Source: JAYEIA01 sp964472505 (GTDB lineage Bacteria; Bacteroidota; Bacteroidia; Bacteroidales; JAADGE01). Taken from it: DNA of 35,043 nt. This document shows positions 15,214 through 23,559 of the stretch, one piece after another; position 1 is the stretch's first letter; the number at the start of each line of letters is the position of its first letter. The notes under the pieces are model-generated. The model worked only from the letters and a program-made list of their open reading frames with translations. It ran no database searches and was not told the origin of the DNA. Where the stretch lies: NCBI GenBank assembly GCA_964472505.1, contig CAYYQW010000042.1, positions 1 through 35,043 on the forward strand, written 5' to 3'. The position numbers and the translations under genes are program-made.

Positions 15214-15864
15214 CTATAGCTGCGAAAAGCCGTCGAGCTCCGGAATGAATGTGCTTAAAATAATGTACAGGGCAAACAAGATAATCAATACGCCCGTTAC
15301 TCGATTTATCCATAAAAGATTTCTGAGCCGTATGCGTTTTCTAAAGAGACTTACGACCGAGATTAATGCCAGCCACCAACTCAATGCTCCGGCAAAAACC
15401 AATACAATCAACACCAAAATACTGAAAAACCCGGATGTGTTGTCCACCATGTCAAAACCGGCAAAAATAGCACCGAAAGCTATAATTGTTATTGGGTTAG
15501 AGATGGTTACCAAAAAAGAGGTAGCAAAATCTTTATAGTAATTTTGGCCTTCATTGCGAAGTTTCCTCACTTCCTTAGCCGGGTTTGCCATAAAAATCCG
15601 GTAGCCTACATAAGCCAAAAACAAGCTGCCGGCAATTCGTATGGGCATTTGATATTCAATTAAAAAATCTTTAATCATACTGATACCGAATCCGGCAATT
15701 ACGGCATATACCACATCGGCTATGGCAGCGCCAAAACCGGAAACGAGCCCCGAAATAAATCCCTTATTCATTGTGCGCTGTATGCACAGCACACCAATGG
15801 GCCCCAAAGGAGCCGAAACGGCTACTCCTATTCCGAAAGCGGTAATTATAAATATATGATCCAA
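15214..15864 (-). CDS. LysE/RhtB-family exporter
   Basis: A 216-residue membrane protein with about six helices and the family's N-terminal motif GVAVSAPLGPIGVLCIQRTM, a second conserved stretch GFGAAIADVVYA, and NPITIIAFGAIFAG in the middle. Members export amino acids or related small molecules; the substrate here cannot be told. The only suitable start is a TTG at 15864, since an in-frame stop lies a few codons upstream and no ATG precedes the first helix. It lies between the acyltransferase gene (about 105 bases upstream) and coaD (23 bases downstream). Confidence 0.85.
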   Translation of the reverse strand: MDHIFIITAFGIGVAVSAPLGPIGVLCIQRTMNKGFISGLVSGFGAAIADVVYAVIAGFGISMIKDFLIEYQMPIRIAGSLFLAYVGYRIFMANPAKEVRKLRNEGQNYYKDFATSFLVTISNPITIIAFGAIFAGFDMVDNTSGFFSILVLIVLVFAGALSWWLALISVVSLFRKRIRLRNLLWINRVTGVLIILFALYIILSTFIPELDGFSQL

Positions 15865-15969
15865 ACTATACGATTTTCATTATTGGTAAACACTAAACAA
15901 ATGCTTTAGCAAAAGACTTGCTTTTCTAAAATCATGCAAATTAAATAAAATATATTCAACAATAACAAA

Positions 15970-17754
15970 TCAAAAATTGAATCTTTCCAAAATCGAAGAA
16001 TCATCCAACTCTTTTGATAAAGATTCGAGAGTATTCAGCGGCACATCAAAAATATCCAGAATAATAAGCCCGTCAACGCAATAATTAAACTTCGGATCTA
16101 CATTAAAGCCCAAAAGTTTTCCGTTAAGTTTTATGTATTTTTTAAACAGAACGGGCGTATTGTAGTCCGGCTCAATATCCTGAATAAATTTATCTAACTT
16201 ACTTACATCGCCGGTTGTTGTTTTATGAAAAACTTCTTTATCAAAATTCGGGTCATTTTTGAGCTTAAACTCTTTTCTGGGCTCTATGAATTGCGCCTTT
16301 TGATTATCAAAAAAGTTCTCTCTGAAAAAATCTACAATCAAACTTTGGGAGAACTTAGAATAATCGTTGCTGATACTTGCCGGGCCAATCAAATAGCGAT
16401 ATTGATTGTTTTTCAGGAGAAAATATAAAATGCCTTTCCACAACAGAAACAAAGACATGGGCTTACGCTGATACTCTTTAACAACAAAAGAGCGGCCAAG
16501 TTCCAGAGACTCTTTGAGTATCGGATAAAATTCAGGCTTAACTTTAAAAAGCGTTTGAAAATAGAAACCGGAAATGCCGTATTTCTCAAATATTTCATCG
16601 CCTCGCCCTACACGGTAAGCCCCTACTATTTTGTCGGCTTTATTATCCCATATTACCAATTGCCAAAAATATAGGTCGAACTCATCAATATCTATGCTGC
16701 GATTACTGCCCTCGCCTACTTCGCGAAAAGTAATTTCGCGCAAACGACCAATTTCGGTAACAATATTGGGCATAATTTCCGATGGTGCGCAAAATACACT
16801 GAATGTACCGCTGTCAAACAAATGATAATCGTCTTTTATAGACTTAATTTCCTTCTTTATCTTTGATAAAGGCAAGGGGTCAATAATTTTTTTGGGCTTC
16901 TTTATTCGCGGTGTGAATTTTGGCATAAAAAACTTATTTACTTCCAATGAAGTACCTAAAGCATAAGTTTTTGCACGCAAAAATCGCCCGTACATTTCCG
17001 GCTCATCAAACTCATTTTGTTCTTTGAGCACAATGGGTTTTCCGATGCGTACATTAATTCTTTTACGCTTTTTCCTGAAAAAACGCTTAGGCAAGCGCGC
17101 AGTGTGCAATAAAGGATGCAAATTACCCAAAAGATTATAAATCCAACTGTTGTTGCCTGAAAAATATACGGGCACTACAGGTACTTCAGCATCTTTTATA
17201 AATCTGAGAATATCAGATTTCCACTGCTTATCACTCAGGTTGCCGCGAGACTCTACTTTTGAAATCTCAGCAGCGGGAAAAATACCCAAGGGTTTTCCGT
17301 CTTTCAGATATTCCAAAGCGCTTTGTTTCGCTTTTTCGCTAAAGGCCTGATCGGCCTTTGCATCATCGCCCAAAGGCAAAGAATAATCATTAATCGGTTC
17401 AACTTCATGCAGCAAGCTGTTGGCCAGAAGCTTAAAGTCAGAACGCTGCTCCAGCATAAGTTTCAATAACAGCAGGCTGTCAATTCCGCCAAAAGGGTGA
17501 TTGGAAACAGTTATAAAAGCACCCTCTTGGGGAATACGCTTTAATTCTTCCCTGTCAACTTCTAAGGAAATATTAAGACTGTCTGTTACGGAATCAATAA
17601 AGACACTTCCTTCTTTGTCAAAATTCTTTTTATAAACTTTATTCAGCCTGTTAAAATTTCTTAGCTGTACCAGAAATTTTGCAACAACGTCATTATCAAG
17701 TTTTCCGTAGAATATACGCTTTGACGAACTGTCATCATCTGATCCTCTTTTCAT
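15970..17754 (-). CDS. Bifunctional acyltransferase, OlsF-like (amino-acid lipid synthesis)
   Basis: The frame reaches a TTG at 17796, but the ATG at 17754 (594 residues) is preferred because a -7 element lies between the two. The N-terminal half is a PlsC-type acyltransferase: ITVSNHPFGGIDSLLLL with the catalytic His near residue 86, and the GIFPAAEISK block near residue 158. The C-terminal half resembles OlsB-type GNAT N-acyltransferases (GRLREITFREVGEG, IVGAYRVGRG, ELGRSFVVKEYQRKP). This pairing matches OlsF of Serratia and Flavobacterium, which makes ornithine lipids by itself; glycine-type lipids are an alternative. It heads a minus-strand run with the LysE-like gene and coaD. Confidence 0.85.
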   Translation of the reverse strand: MKRGSDDDSSSKRIFYGKLDNDVVAKFLVQLRNFNRLNKVYKKNFDKEGSVFIDSVTDSLNISLEVDREELKRIPQEGAFITVSNHPFGGIDSLLLLKLMLEQRSDFKLLANSLLHEVEPINDYSLPLGDDAKADQAFSEKAKQSALEYLKDGKPLGIFPAAEISKVESRGNLSDKQWKSDILRFIKDAEVPVVPVYFSGNNSWIYNLLGNLHPLLHTARLPKRFFRKKRKRINVRIGKPIVLKEQNEFDEPEMYGRFLRAKTYALGTSLEVNKFFMPKFTPRIKKPKKIIDPLPLSKIKKEIKSIKDDYHLFDSGTFSVFCAPSEIMPNIVTEIGRLREITFREVGEGSNRSIDIDEFDLYFWQLVIWDNKADKIVGAYRVGRGDEIFEKYGISGFYFQTLFKVKPEFYPILKESLELGRSFVVKEYQRKPMSLFLLWKGILYFLLKNNQYRYLIGPASISNDYSKFSQSLIVDFFRENFFDNQKAQFIEPRKEFKLKNDPNFDKEVFHKTTTGDVSKLDKFIQDIEPDYNTPVLFKKYIKLNGKLLGFNVDPKFNYCVDGLIILDIFDVPLNTLESLSKELDDSSILERFNF

Positions 17755-17772
17755 GTTTTTTTTATTTTGGTA

Positions 17773-17781
17773 ACAAATATA
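17773..17781 (-). promoter_or_regulatory. Candidate promoter (-7 element) of the OlsF-like gene
   Basis: The complement reads TATATTTGT, an exact TAnnTTTGY match 19 bases before the ATG at 17754. It lies within the upstream TTG-started extension, which argues for the ATG start. The -33 element is not well placed. Confidence 0.4.
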
Positions 17782-18016
17782 GTATGATTTGTACAAAACT
17801 TAAAAGATATTTACTAAACGTGATACGCAATTTTCCGCTGTTTAACCGGTTTAGTATTTATAAAAGCAAAACAAAAAAGCATAAAATGATACATTGAAAA
17901 TACAAACAACTATCAATAAGCAAATTAGAATCAAGAAGACAGTTATTCTAAATACAGCAATTAAAAAAAGCTCATTTTTTACCGAAAAAAACAAGAAATA
18001 TTTTACTTTTGACATT

Positions 18017-18826
18017 ATGAAACAACTTTCAAAATATATACTGATTTTAATGCTTGCGACTTTCCTTTTTTTGGAAACAAGCGGCCAAGAAAACCCGCCA
18101 CTTTCTAAAGAAGAACTTGGTAAACAAAAATCATTCACCGATTTGGAAGTTGCTTCAAAAACTCCGGATGATGTATATATTTTATATCTCACATTTAGAG
18201 AATACGAAGAAGTTCCCGAAGAAATATTCAAGTTCAGGAATTTGCAATACCTTTCACTGGAAGGTAATTTTATTCAATATCTGCCTTCAAAACTGGCTGA
18301 CTTACGAAATCTGCAATACATCAACCTAAGCCAAAACCCAAGGCTTTTTCTGCGCCAAAGCATTACTGTACTGGAGCAGCTACCCAACCTGCTGAGTCTC
18401 GGCCTGAGTAACAATGTAATTTATAAAATACCTCCTGAAATTGGTAAATTAACCGGACTGCAACTTTTGGGCTTAGAAAATAATCATATTTATGAATTGC
18501 CGCCCGAGGTAGGAAACTTAAGATCTTTACGAATTCTTTACCTTAATGATAACCGGTTAAGGAGTGTTCCGCCTGATATTGGTAACTTAAGAAGCTTACA
18601 GGTTTTAGACCTCTCACAAAACCGATTAACCGAGATACCGCCGGAAATCGGCAACCTCAGAAATCTTACCGAACTCAATCTCGCAGACAACATCTTGGAA
18701 CGCATTCCTTACCACATTCTTAAACTCAACAAAGTAAAGATTGTTAACCTAAGAAACAACCCAAAAATCAGAAACGAGAAACACAAAATCAACTCACTTC
18801 TGCCCAACGCCAAAGTTAGGATATAG
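18017..18826 (+). CDS. Exported leucine-rich-repeat protein
   Basis: An upstream in-frame codon at 17894 exists, but the ATG at 18017 begins directly with a signal sequence (MKQLSKYILILMLATFLFLE, cleavage near SGQ). The 269-residue protein has about eight 23-residue leucine-rich repeats of the Shoc2/Leptospira type, for example LRILYLNDNRLRSVPPDIGN and LQVLDLSQNRLTEIPPEIGN, from about residue 65 to 255. A short capping stretch follows, with no visible T9SS sorting domain or lipobox, so it may stay in the periplasm. LRRs mediate protein binding; the partner is unknown. It is divergent from the acyltransferase gene and precedes clpB by about 200 bases. Confidence 0.8.
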   Translation: MKQLSKYILILMLATFLFLETSGQENPPLSKEELGKQKSFTDLEVASKTPDDVYILYLTFREYEEVPEEIFKFRNLQYLSLEGNFIQYLPSKLADLRNLQYINLSQNPRLFLRQSITVLEQLPNLLSLGLSNNVIYKIPPEIGKLTGLQLLGLENNHIYELPPEVGNLRSLRILYLNDNRLRSVPPDIGNLRSLQVLDLSQNRLTEIPPEIGNLRNLTELNLADNILERIPYHILKLNKVKIVNLRNNPKIRNEKHKINSLLPNAKVRI

Positions 18827-19033
18827 CACTGCAAACACATTCGCTCTCCGAACAGACAAATTGTCGCAAAAACCCCAAACAAAGACTGCCTTTTTGTCTA
18901 AAAATTAAAAAAACTGCAAAACGGTCAACTAAATTAATCATTCATTATCAATTAATTAGAAAATTTCGTAATACAATATTAAACTCAGGAAAGGTTTTTG
19001 ATATTCATTGAGTGAAAATATAAAATTACGAAC

Positions 19034-21631
19034 ATGAATTTTGATAAATTTACAATAAAGTCACAGGAAAGCATACAAAAAGCATCGGAAATTGCACAGG
19101 CCAACAACCAACAAGCAATAGAAACCGGGCATTTGCTCAAAGCTTTGCTTGAAACGGCCGATGATATCAGTAATTTTATTTTAGATAAACTGAGCATCAA
19201 CCGTTCGGCATTTACCGGTGCATTGGATGCCATTATACAAAGCTACCCGAAAGTATCGGGCGGTAAACCCTACTTGTCAAATGATGCGTCAAAAGCTCTT
19301 CAAACGGCTCAAACATTATCATCCAAATCGGGTGATCAATATGTATCGGCAGAAAGCATAATCAGAGCTTTGCTGCAAAATAACGACAGCGTCTCTCAAA
19401 TGATGAAAGACAACGGCATGAATGATAAAAACTTGAAAGCCGTTACGGAAGAATTGCGTAAAGGCTCCAAAGCCGACAGCCAAAGTGCCGAAGACGCATA
19501 CAATGCGCTTAATCGTTTTGCAATTAATATTAATGATTTGGCGGCAAAAGGCAAGTTGGATCCAATCATAGGTCGCGACGAAGAAATTCGCAGAGTGCTG
19601 CAAATTCTCTCACGCCGAACAAAAAACAATCCCATTTTGATAGGCGAACCCGGCGTGGGTAAAACTGCTATTGCCGAAGGTATCGGACACCGGATTGTAG
19701 ATGGCGATGTGCCGGAAAATTTGAAGACCAAACAAATTTACTCTTTGGATATGGGCGCACTTCTGGCCGGAGCAAAATATAAAGGAGAATTTGAGGAACG
19801 CCTTAAAGCCGTTGTGAAAGAAGTAGTATCGGCTGAAGGGGAAATTATTCTTTTTATCGATGAAATCCATACTCTGGTAGGTGCAGGAAAAGGCGAAGGT
19901 GCCATGGATGCTGCAAATATACTAAAACCGGCACTTGCTCGAGGCGAACTCAAAGCCGTAGGCGCAACAACGCTTAACGAATATCAGAAATATTTTGAAA
20001 AAGACAAAGCACTTGAGCGGCGTTTTCAAAAAGTAATGATTAATGAACCGAGCAATACCGATACCATATCTATTTTGCGCGGACTCAAAGAACGCTACGA
20101 AACACATCATAAAGTTCACATTACCGATGATGCAATAATTGCAGCCACAGAACTTTCGGAGCGATACATTACCGACCGTTTTTTGCCCGACAAAGCCATT
20201 GACCTAATTGACGAAGCCGCTTCGAGCCTTAGGTTGGAAATGAATTCGGTGCCCGAAGAAATTGATGAAATACGCAGAAAAATTCAACAATTGGAGATTG
20301 AGCGTGAAGCACTTAAACGAGAAAAAAGCAAGACCAAGCTTGAGGCCATTGAAAAAGAATTGGCCAATCTGAAAGAAAGCCACGATGAGTTTATGGCCAA
20401 ATGGGAATCGGAAAAAGAAGTTATCAACCAAATACAGGAAAGCAAGCAGCGTATTGAAAACCTGAAAGTAGAGGCTCAACAAGCCGAACGAAACGGCGAC
20501 TACGGAAAAGTGGCCGAAATTCGTTACGGCAAAATGAAAGATGAAGAAGAGGCCATCGAAAAAGCAAAAAAAGAAGTTAATAAACTTCAGAAAGACAGTC
20601 CTTTAATTCGCGAAGAAATTATTGCGGACGACATTGCAAAAGTGGTGGCTCGAACTACCGGTATTCCGCTCAGCAAAATGCTCAAAAGCGAAAAAGAAAA
20701 ATTATTAAAGTTGGAAGATGAATTACATAAACGTGTAGTAGGCCAAGAAGAAGCCATTAGCGCCGTAGCCGATTCGGTGCGCAGAAGTCGTGCCGGTTTG
20801 CAGGATCCGAACAGGCCTTTGGGCTCGTTTATTTTCCTGGGCTCTACCGGTATTGGTAAAACCGAGCTCGCTAAAGCCTTAGCTGAGTATCTGTTTGATG
20901 ATGAAAACATGATGACGCGCATTGATATGTCGGAATATCAAGAACGGCATTCGGTTTCTCGTCTGGTAGGAGCGCCTCCCGGCTATGTAGGTTATGATGA
21001 AGGCGGACAGCTCACCGAAGCCGTTCGAAGAAAACCCTATTCGGTTATATTGTTGGATGAAATAGAAAAAGCGCATTCGGATGTTTTCAACATTCTCTTG
21101 CAAGTTCTGGATGACGGAAGGCTTACCGACAATAAAGGCCGTGAAGTAAACTTCAAAAACACCATCGTGATTATGACTTCTAATACAGGCTCTGACCTGA
21201 TTCAGGAGAAATTCGCTAATCTTACGGACGAAAACCGTGATGAGTTGATTGAAGAAACCAATAAAGAAGTTTTTGAAATTATGAAGCGTAATTTCCGACC
21301 GGAATTCTTAAACCGTGTGGATGATATTATCACCTTTGCCCCGCTTACCAAAGATGAGCTTAAAGAAATCATCCGCCTACAGTTCAATCACATCAAGAAT
21401 ACGCTTTTGAAAGGAAAAGCAGATCTTGAAATTACCGAAGAAGCGGTGAACCTGATAGCCGATATGGCCTATGACCCCATGTTTGGAGCACGACCCGTAA
21501 AACGTGTACTTCAAAAGCAAGTTCTGAATGAGTTGGCAAGAGAAATTCTGGCCGAAAAAATTGTACAAAACCAAAAAATACGAATTGACAGTGAAAACAA
21601 TGAATTGGTTTTTAAAAACGTACAAGCTTGA
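19034..21631 (+). CDS. clpB: ATP-dependent disaggregase ClpB
   Basis: 865 residues, full family length. ClpB extracts and refolds aggregated proteins together with DnaK. The order is complete: Clp N-domain (1-145), AAA1 with Walker A GEPGVGKT (204-211) and Walker B LFIDEIH, a coiled-coil middle domain (about 400-530), AAA2 with Walker A GSTGIGKT (603-610; GPTGVGKT is more usual) and VILLDEIEKAH, the GYVGYDEGG pore loop, and the C-terminal domain. The middle domain marks it as ClpB rather than ClpA or ClpC. I saw no CIRCE element or evident heat-shock promoter in the 200 bases upstream. Transcription ends at a strong hairpin shared with porV. Confidence 0.97.
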   Translation: MNFDKFTIKSQESIQKASEIAQANNQQAIETGHLLKALLETADDISNFILDKLSINRSAFTGALDAIIQSYPKVSGGKPYLSNDASKALQTAQTLSSKSGDQYVSAESIIRALLQNNDSVSQMMKDNGMNDKNLKAVTEELRKGSKADSQSAEDAYNALNRFAININDLAAKGKLDPIIGRDEEIRRVLQILSRRTKNNPILIGEPGVGKTAIAEGIGHRIVDGDVPENLKTKQIYSLDMGALLAGAKYKGEFEERLKAVVKEVVSAEGEIILFIDEIHTLVGAGKGEGAMDAANILKPALARGELKAVGATTLNEYQKYFEKDKALERRFQKVMINEPSNTDTISILRGLKERYETHHKVHITDDAIIAATELSERYITDRFLPDKAIDLIDEAASSLRLEMNSVPEEIDEIRRKIQQLEIEREALKREKSKTKLEAIEKELANLKESHDEFMAKWESEKEVINQIQESKQRIENLKVEAQQAERNGDYGKVAEIRYGKMKDEEEAIEKAKKEVNKLQKDSPLIREEIIADDIAKVVARTTGIPLSKMLKSEKEKLLKLEDELHKRVVGQEEAISAVADSVRRSRAGLQDPNRPLGSFIFLGSTGIGKTELAKALAEYLFDDENMMTRIDMSEYQERHSVSRLVGAPPGYVGYDEGGQLTEAVRRKPYSVILLDEIEKAHSDVFNILLQVLDDGRLTDNKGREVNFKNTIVIMTSNTGSDLIQEKFANLTDENRDELIEETNKEVFEIMKRNFRPEFLNRVDDIITFAPLTKDELKEIIRLQFNHIKNTLLKGKADLEITEEAVNLIADMAYDPMFGARPVKRVLQKQVLNELAREILAEKIVQNQKIRIDSENNELVFKNVQA

Positions 21632-21660
21632 GTTAAAGAATAAGTTTGAATAAACAAAAA

Positions 21661-21690
21661 AGCTCGCAGAGAATTTCTGCGAGCTTTTTT
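21661..21690. terminator. Bidirectional intrinsic terminator between clpB and porV
   Basis: AGCTCGCAGA (21661-21670) pairs perfectly with TCTGCGAGCT (21676-21685) around a five-base loop, with A residues before and T residues after, so it serves the convergent clpB and porV genes. Confidence 0.92.
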
Positions 21691-21716
21691 ATTATAATTT
21701 CAAAAAATGAACTGAA

Positions 21717-22892
21717 TTAACCTTCAGATTGTAAACCTCCGAAATTAAACCCTAAAGTAAAACGCAGAGTATTAGCCAATGGGTTTTGGCTTCCGCCTGT
21801 GGGGAAAAGATAGGCAAAATCCAAGCTAAATACATTCAGTTTTAAACCCATTCCGGTAGTAAAATATTTTCGATTACCTTTGGTTTGATGCTCGTGAAAA
21901 TAACCGGCACGAATGGCAAATAAATTATTGTACCAATACTCCAAGCCCAGAGAATACATATTTTCGTGCAACTCTTCTTCCAAACCGCCCGGTGCATCAC
22001 CAAATGACTGAAACACACCTACCGGCACGGATACATCCGTTGGTTTTCCTTCGAGAATGTTCCCAACGGAATCAAGTAAAGGCGGTGTAGGTACCAATAA
22101 ACGATTAATATCAAAAGCTGCCGTAATTTTATTATAGGCATCCGGCTCATAAGTAAATGCAGCACCTAAGCGCATGTTGGCCGGTAAAAATTCATAATAG
22201 GTATCACTGTAAGATATTTTAGAACCCAAATTGGAGATATTCAGGCCAAAAGAAAGATTAGCATTTTGCCCGTTTATATTCATGGGATTTGTATAATAAA
22301 CGGAAATATCTCCGGCAACCGCATTACCCGGTCGAGTGGGCTCCCCACCCTGAACTGCCGTTTTTCCTGTAAGGTTAGAATGAACATAACGTAGAGCAAC
22401 CGCTCCCGAAAGATTATCGGCAAGTTTTAAAGCATAAGCTGCATCTAAAGAAAATTCGTTGGGATTATGCTCTCCGACAGGTTGTCCGGAAGCATTGGTA
22501 AATTGTATACTCCCTAAAGAAAAGTACATTAATGAAAAGCCCAAAGCCTGATTATCAGAAATCTTGTAACTTCCTGAAATATTGGAAAAATTTATATCAT
22601 TAACCAAGTTGCGCAGCCACGGAATGTATGAAGTATTCAATGCCAAATCTTCCTGCATAAAGGCATATTTAGCGGGGTTCCAGTGCATGGCATTCGGATC
22701 GGGGGAAGTAGCCACGCCCACATCGCCCATTGACCCTCCTCGGGCATCGGGAGCAATAAGTAAAAAGGGTACACCGGTTGTAATGGCATTTAAACTTTGT
22801 CCCAGTCGGCCCGTATTGTTAGTCTGCCCCTTGAGTAAACCGCCAAAGGCTATTAGTAGTCCTAAACTTAATAAAGTGATTTTTTTCAGCAT
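21717..22892 (-). CDS. porV: Type IX secretion outer-membrane protein PorV (LptO)
   Basis: 391 residues with a signal peptide (to about AFGGLLKGQ) and a FadL-like 14-strand barrel. The opening TTGVPFLLIAPDARGGSMGDVGVATSPD and NAMHWNPAKYAF is the family hallmark, and the protein ends on an aromatic strand (LRFTLGFNFGG). PorV takes CTD-bearing cargo from the translocon and presents it to the PorU sortase at the cell surface. It lies downstream of porU on the same strand but after an unusually long gap of 667 bases, so it may have its own promoter or a processed transcript. Confidence 0.95.
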   Translation of the reverse strand: MLKKITLLSLGLLIAFGGLLKGQTNNTGRLGQSLNAITTGVPFLLIAPDARGGSMGDVGVATSPDPNAMHWNPAKYAFMQEDLALNTSYIPWLRNLVNDINFSNISGSYKISDNQALGFSLMYFSLGSIQFTNASGQPVGEHNPNEFSLDAAYALKLADNLSGAVALRYVHSNLTGKTAVQGGEPTRPGNAVAGDISVYYTNPMNINGQNANLSFGLNISNLGSKISYSDTYYEFLPANMRLGAAFTYEPDAYNKITAAFDINRLLVPTPPLLDSVGNILEGKPTDVSVPVGVFQSFGDAPGGLEEELHENMYSLGLEYWYNNLFAIRAGYFHEHQTKGNRKYFTTGMGLKLNVFSLDFAYLFPTGGSQNPLANTLRFTLGFNFGGLQSEG

Positions 22893-23559
22893 AATATTAT
22901 AATTCTGTTATTTGTTGTTTATGTATCCGATTTGTAACGGACAAAAGTCCAAAAAAATTTTATAATCGTCAAAATTAAGTTTCAACTGCCGAGACTTTGA
23001 CTCTTACTTGTTTGGCTGTTGCAAAGGGCTATTGTCTGATAAACAATTTCGCAAAATACAATAAACTCGTCAAAATTTATATATCGCGTGCATTTTATTG
23101 GCTAAATAATATTTTGAGGTGCTGAAGCTTTTCCTGTGTTTCAATCATCATTATATCTCAGTGAAATATGTTACTGCTTTGTGAATGGTGAAATAATCAA
23201 CGAACTATTAAAAAAATCATAACTTTCGATACAGATTATTAAATAATTGACTTAAGTTGTTTGGAAACAGACCTAATTGAGAAGAAATAAGGTTAAACAG
23301 TAGTTATACTTTTTCCTACTGAGGTTAAAGCTTTGAAAATAAGGCTTTTAAAAGACCTTATCCATTGGGTTTAACCTCAGTAAAAAAATAACACAATGAT
23401 AATCAACCTTATTGACCTAATTACTTATCATTATATTTTACGATAATATATTTTTCCTGAAACTATGCATATAAAAAAGAACTATCCTTAAAACCGGCAT
23501 AAAAAAAACAGCTCTGTCGTTTAAAAAATTGTCTGTATGGCCGGATTAATCCGTCCGTC
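22893..23559. other. Gene-free region between porU and porV
   Basis: No convincing coding sequence is present in these 667 bases. The part next to porV holds a small GGACttttGTCC palindrome near 22944. The notable content is the long hairpin at 23314-23386, and the rest is AT-rich with no recognisable RNA gene. Confidence 0.6.
23314..23386. repeat. Long nested hairpin with alternative pairing
   Basis: TACTGAGGTTAAA (23319-23331) is the exact complement of TTTAACCTCAGTA (23370-23382). Runs of T before and A after extend the stem past a CC bulge, and ATAAGG/CCTTAT forms an inner stem around a CTTTTAAAAG loop. Upstream, CAGTAG near 23300 can pair instead with CTACTG (23318-23323), and AGGTTAAAC (23292-23300) with GTTTAACCT (23369-23377), so exclusive folds are possible. 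On neither strand is the hairpin followed by T residues, so it is not an ordinary terminator. It may be a regulatory element or a small palindromic repeat. Confidence 0.6.

Noticed and set aside
18004..18011. TACTTTTG as a promoter for the leucine-rich-repeat gene
   Set aside because: It matches the -7 consensus but lies only six bases before the ATG, which would require a leaderless message; not listed as a feature.
18827..19033. Region before clpB searched for heat-shock control elements
   Set aside because: A GACAA/TTGTC palindrome is present, but no CIRCE element or convincing alternative sigma-factor promoter.
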